A stretch of DNA of 64,000 nt from Litoribrevibacter albus (GCF_030159995.1 NZ_BSNM01000011.1:1-64000), one strand, 5' to 3'; positions 40,704-50,863 are shown, numbered from the stretch's first letter. Notes: generated from the sequence alone by a model not told the origin. Program-made: numbers and translations.

Positions 40704-42623
40704 TTATTGCTTACGTCCACGCTCTGCAATCTTTTCATTTAGCAGATTTTCAAAGGCTTCAACAGACATTACACCTAAGTCTTCGCCATTGAGAGCACGA
40801 ACCGCCACCTCTCCATTTTCCATTTCCTTATCACCCACAACGATCTGATAAGGAACCTTCTGTAGAGTGTGCTCGCGGATTTTAAAGCCGATCTTCTCAT
40901 TTCTCAAGTCCGCATTCACTCTAAACCCGTTTTCAGTCAATCTTTTCGCAATATTTTGCACATATTCAGACTGACGATCCGTAATATTCATCAAAACCGC
41001 CTGAACCGGCGCCAACCAAACAGGGAATTTCCCTTCATAATGTTCAATCAGAATTCCGATGAATCGTTCGAATGAACCAAGAATAGCACGGTGTAGCATA
41101 ACCGGTGCTTTTCTTTCACCATTTTCATCAACGTATTCAGCACTCAAACGCCCAGGCATTGAGAAGTCCACCTGAACCGTCCCACACTGCCACACACGCC
41201 CCAAACAATCCTTCAAAGAGAACTCAATTTTTGGTCCATAGAAAGCCCCTTCACCAGGTAACTCTTCCCACGGCAGTTCTTTTGCATCCAAAGCTTCTGC
41301 CAATGCTTTTTCAGCCTTATCCCAGATTTCATCAGAGCCCACTCGTTTTTCAGGGCGAGTCGATAACTTATAAATTAACTCTTCGAAACCGAAGTCATCA
41401 TAGACTTCATGTAAGAAGTCGATGAATTCTGACACTTCATTTTGAATCGCATCTTCAGTTACAAAGATATGCGCATCATCCTGAACAAAGCCTCGAACAC
41501 GCATAATACCGTGCAACGCACCTGACGGCTCATTCCGGTGACAAGAACCAAACTCAGCAAGTCTCAATGGCAAATCACGGTAACTCTTCAAGCCCTGATT
41601 ATAGACTTGAACATGACACGGACAGTTCATCGGTTTAATCGCATAGTCGCGATTTTCAGAACCGGTAGTGAACATATCTTCTTTAAATTTATCCCAGTGA
41701 CCAGACTTCTCCCAAAGAGAGCGATCAACCACCTGCGGCGTCTTAACTTCTTGATAACCACGCTCGCGCTGTTTTTGGCGCATATACTGCTCAAGAACCT
41801 GATACAGCGACCAACCTTTTGGATGCCAGAAAACCATGCCTGGTGCCTCTTCCTGCATATGGAAAAGATCCAGCTTCTTAGCTAATTTACGGTGATCACG
41901 CTTTTCAGCTTCTTCGATACGCTGAATATAAGCTTTTAACTCTTTTTTATCTGACCAAGCCGTACCATAAATACGCGTCAACATTTTGTTGTTGTTATCA
42001 CCACGCCAGTACGCACCCGCCAACTTCATCAACTTAAAGACTTTCAAGAAACGCGTATTTGGAACGTGCGGTCCACGACACATATCGACGTATTCTTCGT
42101 GATGATACAGACCCACTTCCTTAACGGAATCGTCCATCTCATCAATAATTTCAACCTTGTAGGACTCACCACGAGATTCAAATAAAGCTCTTGCTTCTGC
42201 AACCGGCGTCCACTTTTTAACAACATCGTAATTCTTGGCAATCAGATCCTTCATTCGCTTTTCAAGCTCAGCCAGATCTTCAGGCGTAAACGCCTCTTCG
42301 GTTTCGATGTCATAATAGAAACCATCTTCAATAACAGGACCAATTGCCATCTTCACATCAGGACGCAACTGTTTTATCGCATGCCCGATCAAATGAGCAC
42401 AAGAGTGACGAATAATATCCACCCCATCCTGATCTTTTGCCGTGATAATTTGAAGCTCAGCGTCTTCTGCTATGGTTTCACACGCATCTTGAAGTTCACC
42501 ATTTACACGACCAGCAATTGTAGCTTTAGCCAAACCAGGGCCAATATCTTCCGCTACTTGCATAATAGTGACAGCTTGATCAAAAGAACGCTGACTTCCG
42601 TCAGGAAGGGTAATAACAGGCAC
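40704..42623 (-). CDS. thrS: Threonine-tRNA ligase
   Basis: A class II synthetase that charges tRNA-Thr and edits Ser-tRNA(Thr). It has 639 residues from a GTG at 42623 ([11 protein letters not shown]), with GGGGA eight bases ahead; this matches the standard N-terminus of the family, whereas the longer in-frame start does not. Domains in order are TGS (1-60), editing domain with the HxxxH pair in [10 protein letters not shown], catalytic core with zinc ligands in [11 protein letters not shown], and the C-terminal anticodon-binding domain. In E. coli ThrS represses its own translation. A tandem repeat lies upstream. Confidence 0.97.
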   Translation of the reverse strand: MPVITLPDGSQRSFDQAVTIMQVAEDIGPGLAKATIAGRVNGELQDACETIAEDAELQIITAKDQDGVDIIRHSCAHLIGHAIKQLRPDVKMAIGPVIEDGFYYDIETEEAFTPEDLAELEKRMKDLIAKNYDVVKKWTPVAEARALFESRGESYKVEIIDEMDDSVKEVGLYHHEEYVDMCRGPHVPNTRFLKVFKLMKLAGAYWRGDNNNKMLTRIYGTAWSDKKELKAYIQRIEEAEKRDHRKLAKKLDLFHMQEEAPGMVFWHPKGWSLYQVLEQYMRQKQRERGYQEVKTPQVVDRSLWEKSGHWDKFKEDMFTTGSENRDYAIKPMNCPCHVQVYNQGLKSYRDLPLRLAEFGSCHRNEPSGALHGIMRVRGFVQDDAHIFVTEDAIQNEVSEFIDFLHEVYDDFGFEELIYKLSTRPEKRVGSDEIWDKAEKALAEALDAKELPWEELPGEGAFYGPKIEFSLKDCLGRVWQCGTVQVDFSMPGRLSAEYVDENGERKAPVMLHRAILGSFERFIGILIEHYEGKFPVWLAPVQAVLMNITDRQSEYVQNIAKRLTENGFRVNADLRNEKIGFKIREHTLQKVPYQIVVGDKEMENGEVAVRALNGEDLGVMSVEAFENLLNEKIAERGRKQ

Positions 42624-42670
42624 AATAAAATCCCCATCAGTGGTGGCCCATACCAAAGGCCACATGAAAA

Positions 42671-42713
42671 ATTAAGCTCACAGCAAGCACATATTAACTC
42701 GCAACAAGCACAT
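42671..42713. repeat. Tandem 21-22 bp direct repeat upstream of thrS
   Basis: Copies at 42671-42692 and 42693-42713 abut exactly and differ by two substitutions and one indel; both end in CAAGCACAT on the plus strand. They lie 48-90 bp upstream of the thrS start, probably in its leader or promoter. The function is unknown. Confidence 0.6.
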
Positions 42714-42789
42714 CCAAATACAAAGGGAAAACATGCTAAGATCGACACTCATAAGTGTCAACAGGAAAACAAAGAAAAATCAAAGAGAT

Positions 42790-42866
<77 letters not shown>

Positions 42867-42909
42867 AAAAGAATCTAATACATATTAGACAGAGGTTATT
42901 GAGGTGGGC

Positions 42910-42937
42910 ATTATATTTACATCCTTCCGAAATGCAA
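42910..42937 (-). promoter_or_regulatory. Promoter of tRNA-Val
   Basis: On the minus strand TTGCAT (weak -35), 16-base spacer and a perfect TATAAT -10, then a GC-rich GCCCACC stretch of the kind seen in stringently controlled stable RNA promoters. It is about 44 bp upstream of the tRNA. It could also feed thrS by read-through. Confidence 0.6.
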
Positions 42938-42979
42938 GCACCCACCAGCTATCTTCTTAATTTTTATTACTTTAGCAGA

Positions 42980-45022
42980 TTACTCCACCAGTATTTTCTG
43001 CTTTAAACGCACCAACTCATCACGAATATGGGCTGCTTTCTCAAATTCCAGGTTCTTAGCCGCTTGATACATTTCATCTTCCAGCCGAGTGATTTGTTTC
43101 TTAATTTCACCCGGCGTCAAGGCATCAGTAGACATTTTGTATTCTTGAGCAGGTTCCGCAACCTTACGAGATTTAGACTTCCCTCTCCCTCCCGGAACCA
43201 CCCCTTCCATGATATCAGTAATTTTCTTATCCAAGCCTTTCGGAATAATCCCATACTCTTCATTGAAGGCCTGCTGCTTAGCCCGGCGACGCGACGTTTC
43301 ATCAATAGCTCGTTTCATCGAACCTGTTTCACGATCCGCATATAAAATAGCTTTACCACTCACATTTCGGGCCGCACGACCAATGGTCTGAATCAAAGAA
43401 CGATCCGAACGCAAAAAACCTTCTTTATCTGCATCAAGAATTGCCACAAGAGAAACTTCAGGCATATCCAATCCTTCCCGAAGTAAGTTAATCCCCACCA
43501 ACACGTCAAACTCACCCAAACGCAGATCACGAATAATTTCTACACGCTCAACCGTATCAATATCCGAATGCAAATATCGAACGCGAACATCATGATCCAA
43601 CAAATAATCAGTCAGATCCTCCGCCATACGTTTGGTTAATACAGTCGCCAACACCCTTTCATCTCGGTTAGCACGCTGACGAATCTCAGATAAAAGATCA
43701 TCGACTTGTGATGACGCAGGACGCACTTCAATCTCAGGATCAAGCAATCCTGTAGGCCGAACTACCTGTTCAACAACTTGCGATGCATGTTCCGCCTCGT
43801 AGTGAGAAGGCGTAGCAGAAACAAACACCATTTGAGGAGCGATTCGCTCCCACTCATCAAACCGCATTGGTCGGTTATCCAGTGCAGACGGCAATCTAAA
43901 ACCATACTCAACCAAAGTTTCCTTACGACTTCGATCGCCTTTATACATCGCCCCTAACTGGGGCACTGTTACATGAGACTCATCAATAAACAACACCGCA
44001 TCCGAAGGAATATAATCAAACAAAGTAGGCGGCGCTTGCCCTGGATCTCTTTTGGACAAATAACGCGAGTAATTTTCAATACCCGTGCAATAGCCCAGCT
44101 CCTGCATCATCTCCAGATCATAGCGAGTACGCTGTTCTAATCGCTGAGCCTCTACAAGCTTATTATTTTCTCGAAGCTGCTCAAGCCTCTCCGCCAATTC
44201 AACTTTTATATGCTCGATTGCCTCTAAAATTGTTTCACGCGGAGTCACGTAGTGGGTCTTAGGATAAATAGTAACGCGAGGCACTTTATTAAGAATCTCT
44301 CCCGTTAAAGGATCAAACCAACTAAGTTGCTCCACTTCATCATCAAACAGCTCAATACGAACCGCTTCTTTATCTGATTCCGCTGGAAACACATCAATAA
44401 CATCCCCCCGAACCCGATAAGTAGCACGCCTAAAATCTGCATCATTACGCGTATACTGCAGCTCGGCTAAGCGTCGTATTATTTTACGCTGATCAATTTG
44501 ATCCCCACGAACCAAATGCAACATCATTCCTAAATACGATTTAGGATCACCAAGTCCATAAATCGAAGAAACTGTCGCTACGATAATACAGTCCTTCCTT
44601 TCCAGAAGTGATTTAGTCGCTGAAAGCCTCATTTGTTCGATATGTTCATTTACCGACGCATCTTTATCAATAAAGGTGTCCGAACTTGGGACATAAGCCT
44701 CAGGCTGATAATAGTCATAATAGGAAACAAAATACTCCACAGAGTTGTTTGGAAAAAATTCCTTAAACTCACCATATAATTGCGCTGCTAACGTCTTATT
44801 ATGAGCCAATACAATTGCCGGACGCTGAAGACGTCCAATGACGTTCGCCATGGTAAACGTTTTTCCAGAACCCGTTACCCCTAACAACGTCTGATGCACT
44901 AACCCTGCATTAATCCCCTCAACCAATTTATTGATCGCTTCAGGCTGATCACCTGCTGGCTGATACTTAGAAACGACCTCAATAGGTTTCTGCTTTTCAG
45001 AAAGATCAATCACATTAGACAT
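42980..45022 (-). CDS. uvrB: UvrABC excision nuclease subunit B
   Basis: The damage-verifying helicase-like subunit of nucleotide excision repair. It has 680 residues. Walker A is [10 protein letters not shown], the damage-inserting beta-hairpin is in [20 protein letters not shown], helicase motif VI is [10 protein letters not shown], and the C-terminal UVR motif that contacts UvrC ends the protein (about 640-676, [17 protein letters not shown]). I found no CTG-N10-CAG SOS box in the 223 bp upstream gap, so SOS control is not evident. Confidence 0.97.
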   Translation of the reverse strand: MSNVIDLSEKQKPIEVVSKYQPAGDQPEAINKLVEGINAGLVHQTLLGVTGSGKTFTMANVIGRLQRPAIVLAHNKTLAAQLYGEFKEFFPNNSVEYFVSYYDYYQPEAYVPSSDTFIDKDASVNEHIEQMRLSATKSLLERKDCIIVATVSSIYGLGDPKSYLGMMLHLVRGDQIDQRKIIRRLAELQYTRNDADFRRATYRVRGDVIDVFPAESDKEAVRIELFDDEVEQLSWFDPLTGEILNKVPRVTIYPKTHYVTPRETILEAIEHIKVELAERLEQLRENNKLVEAQRLEQRTRYDLEMMQELGYCTGIENYSRYLSKRDPGQAPPTLFDYIPSDAVLFIDESHVTVPQLGAMYKGDRSRKETLVEYGFRLPSALDNRPMRFDEWERIAPQMVFVSATPSHYEAEHASQVVEQVVRPTGLLDPEIEVRPASSQVDDLLSEIRQRANRDERVLATVLTKRMAEDLTDYLLDHDVRVRYLHSDIDTVERVEIIRDLRLGEFDVLVGINLLREGLDMPEVSLVAILDADKEGFLRSDRSLIQTIGRAARNVSGKAILYADRETGSMKRAIDETSRRRAKQQAFNEEYGIIPKGLDKKITDIMEGVVPGGRGKSKSRKVAEPAQEYKMSTDALTPGEIKKQITRLEDEMYQAAKNLEFEKAAHIRDELVRLKQKILVE

Positions 45023-45146
45023 AACGACTCAACACATTCACAAAATACGGACGGATAATTGCTTATTTTTCGCAGGATCCAAGCCTATAACTATTCACGA
45101 CACCCTTATTTTACGGTATCATCTGGCCGATTTATCTGCAGACAAA

Positions 45147-45188
45147 GCATGATAACTCAATACTAATTTTATGTATTGATTACTATGC
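45147..45188. promoter_or_regulatory. 42 bp imperfect inverted repeat between uvrB and the aminotransferase gene
   Basis: GCATGATAACTCAATAC and GTATTGATTACTATGC form an imperfect inverted repeat around a nine-base AT-rich centre; the inner TCAATAC/GTATTGA arms are perfect. It sits midway between two divergent genes and could be a dimeric operator or an RNA stem in the aminotransferase leader. Confidence 0.4.
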
Positions 45189-45245
45189 TAAAAATAAGTT
45201 CTCGCAGACCTACTAAATACGGCCTTTTTGTAAGAGGATTTAAGA

Positions 45246-46433
45246 TTGGACGTACAACTGTCTGACCGCGTGCAACAAATCAAACCTTCTCCAACACTCG
45301 CAGTAACAAACCGTGCTGCAGAATTGCGAGCAGCCGGTAAAGACATTATCGGATTAGGTGCAGGTGAACCTGATTTTGATACGCCGGATCATATTAAACA
45401 GGCTGCCATTGAAGCACTAAACAATGGTTTCACGAAATATACTGCAGTTGACGGAACCCCTTCTCTTAAAAAGGCGATTATCAACAAATTCAAGCAAGAT
45501 AATGGCTTGGATTATGAAGCCAATCAAATTCTGGTTTCCTGCGGCGGAAAGCAAAGCTTTTTCAATTTAGCACTTGCGCTGCTAAACAAAGGCGACGAAG
45601 TTATTATTCCTGCACCGTACTGGGTATCTTATCCTGACATGGTACGCATGGCAGAAGGCGAACCCGTTATTATTGAAACAACCATTGAGTCTCGTTTCAA
45701 AGTAACTGCTGAGCAACTAGAAAGCGCCATTACAGACAAAACTCGCCTCTTTGTAATCAACAGCCCTTCAAACCCTACGGGCGTTGCATATACAAAAGCT
45801 GAATTAAAAGCACTGGCTGACGTCCTACTGAAGCACCCTAGCATTTTGATCGCCACTGACGACATGTATGAGCACATCACTTGGAATGAGGAAGGTTTCA
45901 ACAACATTCTGAATGTTTGCCCTGAGCTGTATGACCGCACTATCGTCCTAAATGGTGTTTCAAAAGCCTATTCCATGACCGGTTGGAGAATCGGCTATGC
46001 AGGCGGTCCAGCTAAACTAATCGGCGCAATGAAGAAAATCCAGTCTCAAAGTACGTCAAACCCAACTTCGATTGCTCAATATGCAGCCGAAGCAGCATTA
46101 GCCGGAGATCAAAACTGCGTAGCGCAAATGGTGACAGAATTTAAAAAGCGCCATGACTATGTAGTTTCAGCGCTTAATGAGATTCCAGGCGTTGAGTGTA
46201 TAGAAGGAGACGGAACTTTCTATGTATTCCCAAGTGCTCAGAAAGTTATCGATAGCTCTGACAAACTGTCCAACGATTTAGACCTGGCTGAATACCTTCT
46301 TGAGTCAGGTGTTGCAGTAGTTCCCGGCTCTGCTTTTGGAAGCCCAGGCAACATGCGCTTATCCTTCGCGACAAGTATGGCAATATTAGAAGACGCTATT
46401 GCTAGAATTAAAAAAGCGATCGAAGCACTTTAA
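45246..46433 (+). CDS. Class I pyridoxal phosphate aminotransferase, aspartate aminotransferase type Ib
   Basis: 395 residues, best read from a TTG at 45246: GAGG lies eight bases upstream and the next Met is well inside the conserved region. The motifs are GAGEPDFDTPDHI, INSPSNPTGVAY and the PLP lysine in GVSKAYSMTGWRIGYAGG, typical of the Ib aspartate aminotransferase subgroup. It should interconvert aspartate and oxaloacetate with glutamate; related enzymes also accept prephenate or aromatic substrates. It is divergent from uvrB. Confidence 0.88.
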   Translation: MDVQLSDRVQQIKPSPTLAVTNRAAELRAAGKDIIGLGAGEPDFDTPDHIKQAAIEALNNGFTKYTAVDGTPSLKKAIINKFKQDNGLDYEANQILVSCGGKQSFFNLALALLNKGDEVIIPAPYWVSYPDMVRMAEGEPVIIETTIESRFKVTAEQLESAITDKTRLFVINSPSNPTGVAYTKAELKALADVLLKHPSILIATDDMYEHITWNEEGFNNILNVCPELYDRTIVLNGVSKAYSMTGWRIGYAGGPAKLIGAMKKIQSQSTSNPTSIAQYAAEAALAGDQNCVAQMVTEFKKRHDYVVSALNEIPGVECIEGDGTFYVFPSAQKVIDSSDKLSNDLDLAEYLLESGVAVVPGSAFGSPGNMRLSFATSMAILEDAIARIKKAIEAL

Positions 46434-46451
46434 TTACCAATCCACTTAAAT

Positions 46452-46479
46452 AAAAAACGGGCTATCAAGCCCGTTTTTT
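46452..46479 (+). terminator. Terminator after the aminotransferase gene
   Basis: AAAAAACGGGC and GCCCGTTTTTT form an 11 bp stem with a six-base loop and T-run, 19 bp after the stop codon. Confidence 0.9.
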
Positions 46480-46628
46480 ATTTTATTATTCCCCTTATCA
46501 AACAGCGCTCTACCCACCGCTTCTTTATAAAATAAATTTAATGCATTTGTTTAGTTGAAAATATTCAAAACTCAGCCATATTATCTATAATACTGCCATC
46601 CATTAAAAACAACCGGGAAACTTAATAA

Positions 46629-46949
46629 ATGTCTATCAACTTTAGTGAATACAGCCTTGAAGATTTAAAGCAAATTCAAAAAGATTTAGAAAAGACAATT
46701 AAATCCAAAGCTCAAGACGCAAAGAAAACGGCTCTTCAGCAAATCCACAACATCGCTAATGAACACGGATTAGATCTAGATGAAGTTCTTGATGGATTAA
46801 AGAACCCTTCTAAAAAGAAGGCAAAAGTGGCCCCTAAATATCAAAACCCTAAAAACAACAGCGAAACCTGGACAGGAAGAGGCAGAAAGCCTAAATGGGT
46901 TGAGCAAGCACTATCAGAAGGCAAATCATTATCAAGCCTTGAAATCTAA
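46629..46949 (+). CDS. H-NS family nucleoid-associated protein
   Basis: A 106-residue histone-like protein. The N-terminal coiled coil (about 8-50, SLEDLKQIQKDLEKTIKSK) supports dimerisation, and the C-terminal DNA-binding motif ETWTGRGRKPKWVEQAL is the H-NS TWTGxGRxPxW signature. Such proteins silence AT-rich DNA. It is monocistronic, with a terminator on each side, next to a stretch of uncharacterised genes. Whether it is the main H-NS-like protein of the cell cannot be told. Confidence 0.9.
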   Translation: MSINFSEYSLEDLKQIQKDLEKTIKSKAQDAKKTALQQIHNIANEHGLDLDEVLDGLKNPSKKKAKVAPKYQNPKNNSETWTGRGRKPKWVEQALSEGKSLSSLEI

Positions 46950-46957
46950 CACCTAAT

Positions 46958-46984
46958 AAAAAAGCTCCTTTAAGGAGCTTTTTT
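46958..46984. terminator. Bidirectional terminator between the H-NS gene and the convergent lipoprotein gene
   Basis: AAAAAAGCTCCTT and AAGGAGCTTTTTT form a near-perfect palindrome with T-runs on both strands, placed between two convergent stop codons. Confidence 0.88.
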
Positions 46985-46985
46985 A

Positions 46986-47654
46986 TTAGAAGGGCCAATA
47001 CCACCGAGAACCATCATCTTTCTGAGCTTGTAACTCCTCATACTTCTCTGGTTCGTGATACTCCATTTTATAGGTTAAAAACCTACCACTGTGATCATCA
47101 AACTTAGTAGTCAACAAATCACGATAAGCCAACTCTTCTGGAATTAAGAATAAAGCGCCATCACCCACAGGTTCCTCTTCAGATACAGCCTTATCCATTG
47201 GAGGTGGCGTTAACTCGGAATAGCGCAAGAAATAAGTATTTCCAGCCTGAAGATTAACAGTAAAGTCAGAAATAATACGCAAGCTAAAGTGACTTGTTCC
47301 TTCCAACCCTAATAAAGGCCTACGGATAACGATATGACGCTTACCTGGCTCCACTTCAAACCAGTAGTGCGCATTATTTTTAATACCAAATTCTCTAATA
47401 TCATCAATATATACACTCGGAGATTCAATTTCTTCCGATGCCCACTGTGAATTCGGACGATATATAACAATCAGAGCGTTTCGCTCCATATCCACATCTT
47501 CAGGTAAAGAGTACTCAGGCCCATTTACCGGATGCAACCACGAGCCGGGAATACTTTTCCCCAAAGACTGATAGATACGACACCCTTGAAGATTGGCTAC
47601 AGACAAAATTACAAGAGAGAGAAATATAATACGTTTTGCTAGACTGATAGGCAT
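46986..47654 (-). CDS. DUF2846-like lipoprotein
   Basis: 222 residues. The signal peptide ends in a lipobox (LQGC, residues 22-25), so Cys25 is probably lipidated. YIDDIREFGIKNNAHYWFEVEPGKRHIVIRR resembles the DUF2846 core, found in small outer-membrane or periplasmic lipoproteins of unknown role. PPPMDKAVSEEEPV is a flexible loop. It is convergent with the H-NS gene and divergent from the low-complexity secreted protein gene. The function is not known. Confidence 0.75.
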   Translation of the reverse strand: MPISLAKRIIFLSLVILSVANLQGCRIYQSLGKSIPGSWLHPVNGPEYSLPEDVDMERNALIVIYRPNSQWASEEIESPSVYIDDIREFGIKNNAHYWFEVEPGKRHIVIRRPLLGLEGTSHFSLRIISDFTVNLQAGNTYFLRYSELTPPPMDKAVSEEEPVGDGALFLIPEELAYRDLLTTKFDDHSGRFLTYKMEYHEPEKYEELQAQKDDGSRWYWPF

Positions 47655-47864
47655 AACATTATCCTAGTTATGGCTTTTATTGTTATTGTGATCAAAACTA
47701 TATCAATGAATACCAACTAAAAGAATGGGGTTGAGCACATTTGTGGAGTTTGTTCACACTTTTAAGGGCAATTCTGCATCACTGATTGATATTTATACAG
47801 AATTTCATACCATGTACAACTAAGCTAACAATAATAATACAAACTCTATACATAGGGCTTAGCC

Positions 47865-49298
47865 ATGCCTTCAAAACTGAACTCAATGTTAACAACTGCT
47901 CTCATTTGTTCGCTAGGAATAGCGGGACAAAGCTTCACCTATGCCAGTGAAACGTCCAAACTTACAAAAGAGAAACAAGCTGAGCTAAATAGATTGCTTG
48001 CGGAAGCAGCCAAACAAGCAGGCATTGAGTTGGATGATGAAGAACTAACGATCGTTATTGTTAAGAAACCAGGAAAAGAAACAGACTCATCAGACACCAA
48101 TGATGAAGGAAACGTTATTGGTGATGTTACGACCGAAGGATCAAGCCAAACAACAGCAGCATCTGAGAAATCCGGTGAAGAAGATAAAGTAAGTGATGAG
48201 CAACTCGTGTCAAAAAATACTACTACCAGTACCACTGACACAAATAAAGAAGAGCAGTCATTAGCCAACCCTGATAGCAAACAGACTGAGCCATCGAAAG
48301 AAAATCAAAAAGCAGTAGCCGCAACCAAGATTGGCAATGACACCACTACTCAGACAACAAACACCACGGAAGTGCCGAGAACTGAGTCCATTAAGGAGCA
48401 ATCAGCAGCCACGAAAGAGCCGGTTGAAGTTACCCAAAGCAACGTCCCAACGCTTTCTGAGACACCACAAGAAATTAAACCTGAAGCCCAGATCGAAAAC
48501 CAAGTTTCTGAAGATAACCAAGCCTCAGAAAAAGCCGTAGCAACCTCAACAGTACCAACCACTACAGCTGCAGAAGAAAAGTCACACCCTGTAAATACTG
48601 TGAATCAGGAATTTTCTAGCGCACCAGCAATCGCAGATCAAAGCAAAGCTATCGAATCTCAAGCAGATAATACTACACCTGGTTTAATCACAACTGCACC
48701 AAGTGCGGAAAAAACGGCACAAGCCAATCTTCCAGTAGAAACACCTGTACAAGCAAATCCAGTAACTAATCACTATTACGGCAATTATATTTCCCCAGAA
48801 AGGCAAATGGACTCCTATTACAGTTCCGACATCATGGAAGCCATCAACAAGGTAAACACAACAACATCAGATTCACTCGATATACCAGCCGATCAAATTG
48901 CATCTATTAATCTCGCCAGAATGGAAAGCAATGAAATGTCCGATCTAGTGGTAGAAGGTGCATTAGATGCAACAGCAGCTGGTGGAGTTAGCACAACCAC
49001 CCTGAAAACCGTGGTAGTCGTTCCAGATACCAGTGAAATTGATGATATGGACAAAGAGCTTGAAGATGAAGATATTGAAGAGCTTAAAGAAGCTCTCAAT
49101 AAAAAAGATCTCAACAAAAGGGTAAAAGAAGCGCTTGAGCAACTGAGTCGAAATCAAAATAGAGGCTCATCATCCTCAAATAACATAGGAACGATGAATG
49201 CTTCAGGCGTTAATGTTACCGCTACATTATCATCAAGGATCACAACCAACTCGGTCTCAACTTTTAACCAAACCAATCTAAGAAATACTAACTTCTAG
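47865..49298 (+). CDS. Secreted low-complexity Thr/Ser/Glu/Gln-rich protein of unknown function
   Basis: 477 residues. I do not recognise a family. Residues 1-29 look like a Sec signal peptide (MLTTALICSLGIAGQ core, TYASE cut region). Residues 35-60 form a helical acidic block. About 70-305 is a long disordered Thr/Ser/Glu/Gln/Asn-rich region with loosely repeated words. NHYYGNYISPERQMD (around 306) begins a more ordered C-terminal part with an acidic coiled-coil-like stretch (KELEDEDIEELKEALNKKD). Residues 367-374 are LDATAAGG, identical to the LapG-type site of the adhesin at the left edge. It overlaps the convergent downstream gene by 21 bp. Expected in the periplasm or outside the cell. 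Confidence 0.7.
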   Translation: MPSKLNSMLTTALICSLGIAGQSFTYASETSKLTKEKQAELNRLLAEAAKQAGIELDDEELTIVIVKKPGKETDSSDTNDEGNVIGDVTTEGSSQTTAASEKSGEEDKVSDEQLVSKNTTTSTTDTNKEEQSLANPDSKQTEPSKENQKAVAATKIGNDTTTQTTNTTEVPRTESIKEQSAATKEPVEVTQSNVPTLSETPQEIKPEAQIENQVSEDNQASEKAVATSTVPTTTAAEEKSHPVNTVNQEFSSAPAIADQSKAIESQADNTTPGLITTAPSAEKTAQANLPVETPVQANPVTNHYYGNYISPERQMDSYYSSDIMEAINKVNTTTSDSLDIPADQIASINLARMESNEMSDLVVEGALDATAAGGVSTTTLKTVVVVPDTSEIDDMDKELEDEDIEELKEALNKKDLNKRVKEALEQLSRNQNRGSSSSNNIGTMNASGVNVTATLSSRITTNSVSTFNQTNLRNTNF

Positions 49299-50198
49299 TT
49301 CCTTGCTTAAGGCTCGTTGATATCTTATGTCACGAGCCTTTTCACCTATCTTAAATATCATCATATCCTGCTGATAATCCTTCAAAGCCCCATTATCTTT
49401 AAAATATTGCATTAAAACTTGAATATTCTCACCAACCTCTTTGATAAAAGTTTCCAAAAATAAACCAGTCTCCCCACCATTCGCTATATAACAATTTAGC
49501 TCTTGCTCAGCTGAGCTTATTCCATTTAGTACAAGCGTTAACCGAGGAATGAATGAAGTGAGATCCAACTCATGCTTCATCAATATCTTTATAAGATATC
49601 CAAGCATTGACAGAGAGACATAAAAATCTTCAACAACACGAAACGGCTTTACAAACCAATCATATCCATCACCAGGTAAAACCTCGTCATGTGCTAACTC
49701 CAACCGACTAAATACACCCTTCGATTTTTTTAAATCCTTAAACACGGGCATGTTCAAATCAACCAATGAGAGTCCATCAATATTTCTCTTAACCTTACAT
49801 AGTTTAGAAGCTTTACTTTCATAACCTTGCTCATTGGCGGCAACCAATAGCAAATCAATTTGATCCGGTGCTGTTATAAAATCCTTCTTGCCCACCAAGA
49901 CAAAAGCTTCAGATTTCTTTTCAATTTCAGTAATCCAATCCGATGGTTTAAAGCTTCGATGCTCATTAACTACAATGGATGCAATTTCATTATTAAGAAA
50001 ACGTCCAAACAACATTTGAATCGCCGATTGATAGCCACACCAGAATGCAGAAGAGGTAGAGTTACTTGACGTACCGGATAAAAAAACCTGTTCAGCAATA
50101 GGGCCAGGAAGACGCTTGATTATCACATCCCTAATCCAAACAGTTTGCTCAGAAACACCTCGATTAACACCAATAGTGTATTTAATTTCTCGCCACAT
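49278..50198 (-). CDS. Acyl-CoA dehydrogenase-like protein, short and possibly inactive
   Basis: 306 residues. The central part resembles the middle domain of acyl-CoA dehydrogenases: LVGKKDFITAPDQIDLLLVAA follows the G-K-x-FIT-x-x-x-x-x-D-x-LVAA pattern, and FSRLELAHDEVLPGDGY the segment after it. The usual family length is about 380-400 residues. The typical N-terminal helical domain is reduced and the C-terminal catalytic and YGGxGY-type motifs are not visible. It may be a degenerate or repurposed flavoprotein. I infer only distant kinship. It converges with the secreted low-complexity gene. Confidence 0.5.
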   Translation of the reverse strand: MWREIKYTIGVNRGVSEQTVWIRDVIIKRLPGPIAEQVFLSGTSSNSTSSAFWCGYQSAIQMLFGRFLNNEIASIVVNEHRSFKPSDWITEIEKKSEAFVLVGKKDFITAPDQIDLLLVAANEQGYESKASKLCKVKRNIDGLSLVDLNMPVFKDLKKSKGVFSRLELAHDEVLPGDGYDWFVKPFRVVEDFYVSLSMLGYLIKILMKHELDLTSFIPRLTLVLNGISSAEQELNCYIANGGETGLFLETFIKEVGENIQVLMQYFKDNGALKDYQQDMMIFKIGEKARDIRYQRALSKELEVSIS

Positions 50199-50286
50199 AA
50201 CCTCTATCCATTAATTAACATAGGTTTTGTAATAAATCTGAAACACCGTCTCTTTAGCCTATAGCCAAATATAAAAGGAGACTACA

Positions 50287-50856
50287 ATGAAACTATTAAA
50301 AGTTGCCCTATTGTCTGCGTCAGTTGCACTGACTGCAGCATGTCAAACAACTCAAGAAAATACTTCTTCAGTTAATGCTGAAGCACATCAAGCCCAAAGT
50401 CTACGAAATGCAGAGCTTTATGAAGTTCATAAGGATAACCGCATTTATGTATTCTACGATCACACTCTTTACGAAGATTTTCTAAAACACGGCCACACAG
50501 CTTACATGTATAACCGCATTGGTGCTGGCCCTAAGGGTGAAACTCTTGTATTCGGTTTAACCAAACAAGACAAGAAAAAGCGTGAAGGTATTCCAAGCGT
50601 GGAACTTCTTGATGGCAGCCTTCCAGCCGCTGATGACTTCTATGCAGAAATGCACCTTCATGGTCGCATCTATGTTTTCAGTGCATTCCAAGACATGGCA
50701 GCGGTTCGCAAAACCGGTGAAGCTGCTTACCGTCATGCAAAAATCGGCTACGGTCCGAATGGTGAAACAGTGGTATTTGTACTTAACAAAGGAAACAAAA
50801 AGAAATACCCAGAAGCACTGGTTAATAAGTTCGACACTATGAACGGCAAAAGCTAA
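50287..50856 (+). CDS. Lipoprotein with an internal duplication
   Basis: 189 residues. The signal peptide ends in a lipobox with Cys19 (LTAAC), so it is probably a lipoprotein. Two related units follow, roughly residues 44-100 and 118-174, each with RIYVF, a conserved G-P-x-GET-x-VF and a closing K-rich KKK. It has no obvious catalytic motif and I do not recognise the family. AAAAGGAG lies before the ATG, a strong ribosome site. It is monocistronic, with a weak hairpin after it. Confidence 0.75.
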   Translation: MKLLKVALLSASVALTAACQTTQENTSSVNAEAHQAQSLRNAELYEVHKDNRIYVFYDHTLYEDFLKHGHTAYMYNRIGAGPKGETLVFGLTKQDKKKREGIPSVELLDGSLPAADDFYAEMHLHGRIYVFSAFQDMAAVRKTGEAAYRHAKIGYGPNGETVVFVLNKGNKKKYPEALVNKFDTMNGKS

Positions 50857-50863
50857 TCATACA

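Noticed and set aside
45023-45245. LexA (SOS) box upstream of uvrB
   Set aside because: No CTG-N10-CAG arrangement was found; the two CTG triplets do not have CAG at the right distance.
47744-47765. Possible CRP/Vfr site (TGTGG...TCACA) before the secreted low-complexity gene
   Set aside because: The two half-sites are spaced seven bases apart instead of six and one half-site is not a match, so the pattern is not convincing.
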